Source of the DNA: Deltaproteobacteria bacterium
Lineage (GTDB): Bacteria; Myxococcota_A; Polyangia; Haliangiales; Haliangiaceae
NCBI GenBank assembly: GCA_025353585.1
Contig: JANXOM010000189.1
Location: 1 to 64,000, forward strand
Length of the DNA stretch: 64,000 bases
Direction: 5' to 3'
Shown: positions 56,096-64,000 of the stretch, one piece after another
Layout: every line of letters begins with the position of its first letter
Position numbering within the stretch: position 1 is the first letter of the stretch
Position numbers and translations under genes: made by a program
Notes under the pieces: generated by a model
What the model saw: only the letters and a program-made list of their open reading frames with translations
The model's database searches: none
Told to the model about the DNA's origin: nothing

Positions 56096-57726
56096 TTCGC
56101 GCCCTCGACACTCGCCTTCTCGACCGGGGCGCCGAGAACTTCGAGGTGCGCTTCCTGTTCCGCACCGGAGTCGGGGTCGTTCGCGCGCACGTGCAGGATA
56201 CCGTCCGAGTCCACGCGGAACGTCACCTCGATCTTGAGATCGCCGCGCGTCTTGCCGTTCAAGTTCTCGAGGACGAGCGTGCCGAGCGGCTCGTTCTCGC
56301 TGTAGCGCCGGTTCTCACCGCGGCAGCAATCGATCTCCACGCGCGTCTGCTTGTCGCGCGCGGTCGTGAAGACGCGCGAGCGCTCGATCGGGATCGGCGC
56401 GTTCTTGTCGAGGAGGCGCTCGACGAAGCCGCCCGCGGTCTGGATCGCGAGCGACGCCGGATTGACGTCCAGCAGCACGGGGCGCTTCAGCTCCCCGACG
56501 GGCAGCGGCGCGTTGCCGTGGAGGAGTGGCGAGTGCGCGGGCGTGGACACGGCGTCGCGCGCGGCCATGCCGGAGCCTTTGAGGATCGTACCGGAGAGGC
56601 TGCCGGCCTGGATCGCGGCGCCCTGCGCGACGACCTCGTCGGGGTTGATCTTGATGTTCGGCTCGCGCTTGAACATCTCGGCGAGGCGCGTGCGCACGAT
56701 CGGAATCCGCGTGGAGCCACCGACGCACAGGACGTCGGAGATGTCTTTCGGGTCGACGCGCGCCTGGTTCAGCACCTGGCGGGTCACGTCGAGCGTGCGC
56801 TGCACGTAACCCGCGACGAGGTCCTCGAACTGCTTGCGCGTCATCTCGAACGGCAGCTTGCCGGCCTGGCCGTTCGGCAGGTCGAGGCCGTCGATCTCGC
56901 CCTCGGCGGCGTCGTTCTCGGAGAGGTGGCACTTGATGGCCTCGGCGCCCATCAGGAGCTTCATCATGAGCGTCGCGTGCGGGCGCGGATCGAAGCGCAG
57001 GACGCGGTTGCACTCGGCCGCGAGCACCTCGGCGAGCGCGCGATCGAGGTCGTCGCCGCCGAGGAAGAAGTCGCCGTCGGAGGCCAGGACCTCGTAGACC
57101 TCGCCGACGAGCTTCAGGACGCTGACGTCGAACGTGCCGCCACCGAAGTCGAACACGAGGATCGTCTGGTTGATGTTGCGCCCGAAGCCGTACGACAGCG
57201 CGGCGGCGGTCGGCTCGTTGATGAGGCGCATGACGTCGAGGCCGGCGAGGCGGCCGGCCTCCTTGGTGGCCTGGCGCTGGCCGTCGGTGAAGTTCGCCGG
57301 CACCGTGATGACGGCGTCCTTCACGACCTGCCCGAGCTGGCGCTCGGCGCAGCTCTTGAGGTGCTTGAGGACGTTGGAGCTGATCTCCGGCATCGTCATG
57401 CGGCGGTCGCGCACGACGACGAGCGGCTGCTGATTCGGCCCCTCGACGATCTTGTACCGGACGCCGGTCATGGCGAGCTGCACGAGCGGCGCGCGGATGT
57501 TCTGGCCAATGAAGCGCTTCGCGGAGTGGATGACCGCGGTGGGCTCGGTCAGCCGGTACTTCTTCGCGTCGCTGCCGACGATCGTGCCGCCGGCGGCCGG
57601 GTACGCCACGACGGACGGATGGACGCGTTCGCCGCGCGGCCCGAGGATGAACTCCACGCCGGTGGGCGTCGCGATCGCCGCACACGAGTTCGTGGTCCCC
57701 AGATCGATCCCGAGCGCGACGGCCAT
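56092..57726 (-). CDS. Hsp70/DnaK-like chaperone (544 aa, short C-terminus)
   Basis: GIDLGTTNSCAAI, VFDFGGGTFDVSVL, CVGGSTRIPIVR; ends shortly after the substrate-binding beta domain. Confidence 0.92.
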   Translation of the reverse strand: MAVALGIDLGTTNSCAAIATPTGVEFILGPRGERVHPSVVAYPAAGGTIVGSDAKKYRLTEPTAVIHSAKRFIGQNIRAPLVQLAMTGVRYKIVEGPNQQPLVVVRDRRMTMPEISSNVLKHLKSCAERQLGQVVKDAVITVPANFTDGQRQATKEAGRLAGLDVMRLINEPTAAALSYGFGRNINQTILVFDFGGGTFDVSVLKLVGEVYEVLASDGDFFLGGDDLDRALAEVLAAECNRVLRFDPRPHATLMMKLLMGAEAIKCHLSENDAAEGEIDGLDLPNGQAGKLPFEMTRKQFEDLVAGYVQRTLDVTRQVLNQARVDPKDISDVLCVGGSTRIPIVRTRLAEMFKREPNIKINPDEVVAQGAAIQAGSLSGTILKGSGMAARDAVSTPAHSPLLHGNAPLPVGELKRPVLLDVNPASLAIQTAGGFVERLLDKNAPIPIERSRVFTTARDKQTRVEIDCCRGENRRYSENEPLGTLVLENLNGKTRGDLKIEVTFRVDSDGILHVRANDPDSGAEQEAHLEVLGAPVEKASVEGAK

Positions 57727-57786
57727 GCGACAACAAGCGTATCCCAGCCCGGTGGACGGCGCGAATTTGCCTTCCGCGGCGCGCCG

Positions 57787-59007
57787 TCAGGTCGGGTTCA
57801 TGCCGGTCAGCTGGCGAGAGAGGATCCGGCGCTGGATCTGGCCGGTTCCCTCGAAAATGTCGTAGATCTTCGCGTCCCGGTACCACTTGTCGACGGGGTG
57901 GCCGGGCGCGAGTGCCTCCTCACCGAGGAGCACCATGGCCCGGGTGGTCACGGCCTGGGCGACCTTCGCGGCGTAGGCCTTCGCCATGGAGGCCTCCGCG
58001 ACGTTCTCCTGGTGGTGGTCCGCGAGCCAGGCCGCGCGGTGCGTCAGGAGGCGAGCGGCGGTGATCTCCATCTGCATGTCCGCGAGCTCGAACATGATGT
58101 GCTGGTGGCTCGCCATCGGCGTGCCGTGCAGCGAGCCGCCGCGGACGCGGTCGAGCAGGAACTCGTACGCGGCGCGCGCGATGCCCACGCCCTGGGCGGC
58201 GACGACGGGGCGCGTGGAGTCGAGCATCTTCTTCGTGTCGGCGAGGCCCCCGCTGGCCTCGCCGGGGACCGCGGGCGAGCCGAGCATCATATCTTTGTGG
58301 ACGCGGACGTCCTCGAAGTGGACCTGCGCCGTCTCCGACGCGCGGATGCCGAGCTTGGTCTCCTTCCGGCCCGGCACCAGGCCCGGCGTGCCGCGCGCGA
58401 CGAGGAAGCCGCGGACGCCCGCGCGCCCGGCGGCGGGCTCCGTCTGGGCCCACACGACATAGACGGCGGCGGACTGCCCGTTCGTGATCCACTGCTTGCT
58501 GCCGCGGATGATCCAGTGCTCCCCGTCGCGCGTGGCGGTGGTGGTGAGGCCGGAGATGTCGCTACCGGTGGCCGGCTCGGAGAGCGCCATCGCGGCGACC
58601 TTGATGTGGCCCTTCTCGTCGTCGCCGGCGAGGAGGCGCTTGAACTCCGCCTTCTGCTCCTCGGTGCCCATGCGCGCCACGGGCGACGCGGCGAGCCCGC
58701 TGCCGCCGAGGGCGAGGCAGATGCCGGCGCACCCGAAGGCGAGCTCCTCGCTGCCGATGACGGCCAGCCGGCCCTGGGATTTCGGCTTCGTGGGGTCTGG
58801 ATCCTCGGCCACGCCGGTGAGCTTCTTGCGGCCGTCGAGCACGGCGGTCTGCGAGAGGCCGAGCTTCTGCGCGGTGCGCATGAGCTCCCACGGCATCGAC
58901 TCTTCCTGATCGTGCTGGATCGCGATCGGACGGATCTGGTGCTGGGCGAAGCCGCCGAGCATCTGGCGCACGCCGGTCAACAGCGGGCTGTCGTGAAAGA
59001 GGTCCAT
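57787..59007 (-). CDS. acyl-CoA dehydrogenase
   Basis: MALSEPATGSDISG, YRDAKIYDIFEGTGQIQRRILSR. Confidence 0.94.
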   Translation of the reverse strand: MDLFHDSPLLTGVRQMLGGFAQHQIRPIAIQHDQEESMPWELMRTAQKLGLSQTAVLDGRKKLTGVAEDPDPTKPKSQGRLAVIGSEELAFGCAGICLALGGSGLAASPVARMGTEEQKAEFKRLLAGDDEKGHIKVAAMALSEPATGSDISGLTTTATRDGEHWIIRGSKQWITNGQSAAVYVVWAQTEPAAGRAGVRGFLVARGTPGLVPGRKETKLGIRASETAQVHFEDVRVHKDMMLGSPAVPGEASGGLADTKKMLDSTRPVVAAQGVGIARAAYEFLLDRVRGGSLHGTPMASHQHIMFELADMQMEITAARLLTHRAAWLADHHQENVAEASMAKAYAAKVAQAVTTRAMVLLGEEALAPGHPVDKWYRDAKIYDIFEGTGQIQRRILSRQLTGMNPT

Positions 59008-59009
59008 GG

Positions 59010-60086
59010 CTAGATCACCGCCTTCTGCGCGAGGACACGGCCGAGCCGCTCGTCGCCGTGGAGGGCCTCGAAGGGACGCGCGTCGCGCATCAGCTTCTCG
59101 ACCGGGTAGTCGTTGACGAAGCCGTAGCCGCCGAAGATCTGCACGGCGTCGATGGTGGCGCGGGTGACGACATCGCCGGCGAGCACGCGGGCGCGGCTCG
59201 CCGCGTCGTGGGCGGAGGGGTGGTGCGTATCGAGGGCCCACGCGGCGTGGAGGGCCATGAGGCGCGCGGCGGCGGCGCCGGTGAGGGCGTCGTCGCGGAG
59301 GCGGATGAGCGACTCGAAGCGGCCGATGGGCTGGCCAAACTGGACGCGCTCGGCGGCGTAGCGCTCGGCGTGCTCCATGGCAGCGGTGGCGACGCCAGCG
59401 GCGCGCGCGGCGAGGGAGGCGCGGGCCCACGCGAGGACCTCGGCGACCGCGGCGGGATCGCGCGAGACGACGTGATCGGCCGCGACGGCGTGTGCGGTCA
59501 GCTCGGCGGTGGCCCAGCGGGCGGCGCGCCACGACGACGGCGCGACCGCAATCCGGGCGACGCCGGCGAGGTCGAGGAGATAGAGCACGCCGTCCTTCGC
59601 GAGGAGGACGTGGCTGGCGATGGCGAGTGCGGGCAGGGGACCGAGCGGGCCGGTGAGGCGCGCGCCGCCGGCGCCGTCGGCGTCGACAGAGAGGGTGCCG
59701 CGCGAGTCGTGGGCCAGCGCGGCGAGGCCGCCGGCGGTCAGCGAAGCGAACAGGGAAGCCTTGGCGGCGGGGCTGCCCCAGCGGCCAACGGCGAGCGCGG
59801 GCTCGACGTTTGTCTCGAGCAGCGCGGCGAGGCCAGGGCAGCCGCGGCCGAGCTCGAAGCCGCGGAGCGCGCGGGTGGCGTGGCTGTAGGCGGCCTCGAG
59901 CTGGCCGCCGGCGTCGGCGGGGACCGCGTCGGTAAAAAAGCCGAGCTCGCCGGCGACGTGGGCGAGGCGATCGGGCGGCGCGCCCGCGCGGTCGGCATCG
60001 GCGGCCCAGCCGCGGAGGTCACGATCCGCGAAGCGGCGGATCGTGTCGACGATCATCTGCTGATCGTCATCGAGAGCGAAGTCCAT
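59010..60086 (-). CDS. acyl-CoA dehydrogenase-like protein
   Basis: Shorter ACAD-like sequence ending GGYGFVNDYPVEKLMRDARPFEALHG. Confidence 0.85.
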   Translation of the reverse strand: MDFALDDDQQMIVDTIRRFADRDLRGWAADADRAGAPPDRLAHVAGELGFFTDAVPADAGGQLEAAYSHATRALRGFELGRGCPGLAALLETNVEPALAVGRWGSPAAKASLFASLTAGGLAALAHDSRGTLSVDADGAGGARLTGPLGPLPALAIASHVLLAKDGVLYLLDLAGVARIAVAPSSWRAARWATAELTAHAVAADHVVSRDPAAVAEVLAWARASLAARAAGVATAAMEHAERYAAERVQFGQPIGRFESLIRLRDDALTGAAAARLMALHAAWALDTHHPSAHDAASRARVLAGDVVTRATIDAVQIFGGYGFVNDYPVEKLMRDARPFEALHGDERLGRVLAQKAVI

Positions 60087-60495
60087 GCGCGGTTGTACCG
60101 CATCGTCCGCGAGCGCCCCACAGGATCGCTCGCGGGCCGGAGCGGCGGCTCCAGCGGCTCGTACACCACACCTCCACGATCGCGAGGAGCTCGGCGCGGG
60201 CGACCTTCACCGCCGCCACCGTCGCGAAGCGAATCATGCGCTGCCGCCCCGTGCCCTGGAGGTGCGGGAAGTCCCCCGGAATGCTGGCCCCGCTCGGGAA
60301 GATCAGGCTCGCGAACTCTCTCGCGTTCCAATGGAAGTACGCCAGGATGCCGCGGTGAAGGAAGGCGGGGGCGCGGTACTTGACGGCCTCGGTGATGCGC
60401 GCGTCGCTCGTGACCACCGCGCGGACCGCGGCGATCACGTCGGCCTTCGGGTTATCTGTCGCGCGTAGCCACGCATCCACCTCGGCCCGGCTCAC
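60067..60495 (-). CDS. DUF1801-like protein
   Basis: 'AVRAVVTSDARITEAVKYRAPAFLHRGILAYFHWNAREFASLIFPSG'. Confidence 0.65.
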   Translation of the reverse strand: MSRAEVDAWLRATDNPKADVIAAVRAVVTSDARITEAVKYRAPAFLHRGILAYFHWNAREFASLIFPSGASIPGDFPHLQGTGRQRMIRFATVAAVKVARAELLAIVEVWCTSRWSRRSGPRAILWGARGRCGTTAHGLRSR

Positions 60496-60570
60496 GGGCG
60501 TCGGGCTCGCTCTTCGAGGTGCGCGAACCGGCCGTCCATCGATCGTGCGTTCGTCGTTCGTCGTTCGTCG

Positions 60571-60645
60571 TGGTGGCCGAAGGCAGATTTGAACTGCCGA
60601 CCAAGGGCTTATGAGACCCCTGCTCTACCACTGAGCTACCCGGCC
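60571..60645 (-). tRNA. tRNA with CAU anticodon (Met elongator or Ile2)
   Basis: Reverse strand GGCCGGGTAGCTCAGTGGTAGAGCAGGGGTCTCATAAGCCCTTGGTCGGCAGTTCAAATCTGCCTTCGGCCACCA; cloverleaf stems and encoded CCA. Confidence 0.95.
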
Positions 60646-60773
60646 AAGGCGCGAGAAACTAAACGGTCGCGCGACAGGTCGCAAGGTGTGAACGCCAGGT
60701 CCGCAACCTTCCAACGAAATCAGCATGATGGCTGGTGGCGTCGCGACTTTCCGGGTATCGTGCCCTCGGGCGA

Positions 60774-60847
60774 TCGGGGATCGTCTAATGGCAGGACAGC
60801 AGCCTTTGACGCTGCTTATCTAGGTTCGAATCCTAGTCCCCGAACCA
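60774..60847 (+). tRNA. tRNA-Gln (UUG)
   Basis: TCGGGGATCGTCTAATGGCAGGACAGCAGCCTTTGACGCTGCTTATCTAGGTTCGAATCCTAGTCCCCGAACCA; anticodon loop CTTTGAC; encoded CCA. Confidence 0.96.
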
Positions 60848-60854
60848 GGACCTT

Positions 60855-61253
60855 ATGAAGCTCGATAAAACCTGCGCGCTGTTCTTCGCCACCAAGATCG
60901 ATAGCAAGCTCCGCGAGGGGCTCGCGCTGTCGAAGCCCGGTGACAAGAAGTACTTCGACGGCAGCTCCGAAGAATTCCTCCGCGTCATCGAGATCGGTGA
61001 CGAGAAGGATCGCGAGCGCTGGGTCGGCAAGCTGATCAAGGCCGGCCCCGCTGTCACCGAGGTCGACGACATCCAGCGCAACCTCTTGTCGATCCTGCGC
61101 CGGGTCGCGCCGAACGCGCGGATCCCGCCCTCGGCCGTGAAGATCTTCGTGATGCAGGGGACGCACGCGGTGCAGTCCTCGGCCGTGATCGATGACGAGG
61201 ATGACGGCGAGGCGGAGATCGGCGGCACCAGCGGCCCGTACATCACCTATTGA
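60855..61253 (+). CDS. hypothetical acidic protein
   Basis: 132 aa MKLDKTCALFFATKIDSKLREGLALSKPGDKKYF...; begins 7 nt after tRNA-Gln. Confidence 0.65.
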   Translation: MKLDKTCALFFATKIDSKLREGLALSKPGDKKYFDGSSEEFLRVIEIGDEKDRERWVGKLIKAGPAVTEVDDIQRNLLSILRRVAPNARIPPSAVKIFVMQGTHAVQSSAVIDDEDDGEAEIGGTSGPYITY

Positions 61254-61267
61254 TCGTGAAACCCCAT

Positions 61268-61298
61268 CACTAACAGGGGCCTGGCCCCTTTGTTGGTG
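61268..61298. terminator. hairpin terminator between convergent genes
   Basis: CACTAACAGGGGC-CTG-GCCCCTTTGTTGGTG; inner 6-bp stem followed by TTTGTT, extended by a second stem after a 2-nt bulge. Confidence 0.7.
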
Positions 61299-61330
61299 GC
61301 CGGCCGCCGGACAGAGCCGGGCCGAGCGGC

Positions 61331-61905
61331 TCAGGCGAGAGCGAGCAGGGCGTCGCCGGCGCTGACGTCGGCGCCGTCGGCCACCAGGACGGCCACCACG
61401 CGGGCGCGCTCGGGGAGGCCGCCGGTGGCCGCGTAGGTGACGCGGTTGAAGGTCTTCATGACCTCGAGCAGGCAGATCGTCGTGCCGGCGGCGAGCTCGC
61501 TGCCCGTCTCGACGAACGCCGGCTTGTCGGGCGAGGCGCGCACGTAGAACCGGCCGCTCGTCGGGGCGCGGAACACGAGCCCGCCCGCCGTGTCCGCGAC
61601 GTGGGCCGGCGCCGCCGCCGCTTCGCCCGCCGCGAGCGCGCCGTTCGGATCGAGCGCGAGCAAGAGCGCGCCGAAGTCCACGGCTGCGCCGGGGGCCGCT
61701 ACCGCGGTCACCACGCCGCGCGCGCCCGGCGGCGCCACCACGCGCGAGATCAGGCCGAGCGTCTCGAGCTCCCCGACCAGGAGCCCCGGCCGCACGAGGT
61801 CGCCGACCGCGACGTGCGCGCGGAAGAAGCCGACCTCGGGGCTCGTGACATGCACCGCGCCGCCATCGTCCGATTCTCGGACAACCGCCGCGATCTCGCG
61901 CGCCT

Positions 61906-61909
<4 letters not shown>
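61331..61909 (-). CDS. biotin/lipoyl carrier protein with two lipoyl-like domains
   Basis: Second domain has EVMKTFN biotinylation-type motif; first domain lacks the lysine (ETLGLI). Start [10 protein letters not shown] inside longer ORF. Confidence 0.85.
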
Positions 61910-63636
<1,727 letters not shown>

Positions 63637-63648
63637 GCGGCCGGAAGG

Positions 63649-64000
63649 CTACACGAACCGTGGCTGCGGCGGCCAGCCGGGGATGGCGCGCGTGTCATAC
63701 GCTCCGGTCTGGAACGCGGGCGAGCGCAGGATCGCGAGGTGCATCGGGATCGTCGTCGGGACGCCGGCCACGCCGAACGCCTCGAGCGCCGCGATCATCT
63801 TCGCGATCGCGGCCGCGCGCGTATCTGCGTACGTGATGACCTTCGCGATCAGCGAATCGTAGAACGGCGGCACCACGTAGCCGGCCGTCACGTGCGTGTC
63901 GACGCGCACCCCATCGCCGGTGGGCGGGGTCCACGCGGTGATCGTGCCGGGCGCGGGCGCGAACCCGGCCGCCGGATCCTCCGCGTTGATCCGGCACTCG
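63649..64000 (-). CDS. biotin carboxylase (AccC-like), C-terminal part, truncated by window end
   Basis: CRINAEDPAAGFAPAPGTITAWTPPTGDGVRVDTHVTAGYVVPPFYDSLIAKVITYADTR. Confidence 0.93.
   Translation of the reverse strand, partial: ECRINAEDPAAGFAPAPGTITAWTPPTGDGVRVDTHVTAGYVVPPFYDSLIAKVITYADTRAAAIAKMIAALEAFGVAGVPTTIPMHLAILRSPAFQTGAYDTRAIPGWPPQPRFV

Noticed and set aside
56146-59013. 955-aa plus-strand ORF
   Set aside because: Antisense to the Hsp70 and acyl-CoA dehydrogenase genes, low-complexity composition.
60589-60858. 89-aa plus-strand ORF
   Set aside because: Runs through both tRNA genes.

Overview
High-GC bacterial chromosome segment. Gene content (FHA/sigma-54 regulators, PEGA lipoproteins, CarboxypepD_reg domains, decayed Cys-rich lipoprotein) suggests Myxococcota, but this is inferred from families only. 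Most of the window is well-packed housekeeping or conserved genes: clpX/clpP, prs, tolQ-tolR-tolA-like-tolB, a tamA/tamB-like pair, recQ, FabH-like synthase, an Hsp70/J-domain pair, two acyl-CoA dehydrogenases, an acyl-CoA carboxylase cluster, and two tRNAs (CAU; Gln-UUG). An IS5-family transposase end abuts the clpX stop codon. A roughly 4-kb decay island (about 22.1-26.1 kb) holds an ISKra4-like transposase pseudogene, a REP-associated (Y1) transposase and decayed lipoprotein-like genes. The most interesting signals are: (1) an ECF sigma factor fused through a predicted TM helix to a long array of CarboxypepD_reg-like domains, interrupted by an apparent +1 frameshift in a CCC run; (2) a nested, exactly symmetric two-arm palindrome directly upstream of a Fic-domain gene coupled to mtfA and an NmrA-like gene; (3) three AT-rich operator-like repeats over the start of a DUF234-like ATPase; (4) an ORF whose Shine-Dalgarno overlaps the 3' CCA of tRNA-Gln; (5) orphan signalling parts (MshEN-like protein, PilZ-REC protein, stand-alone Hsp70-J pair). 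No CRISPR array or rRNA was seen. All calls come from reading the sequence and translations; no database search was run.
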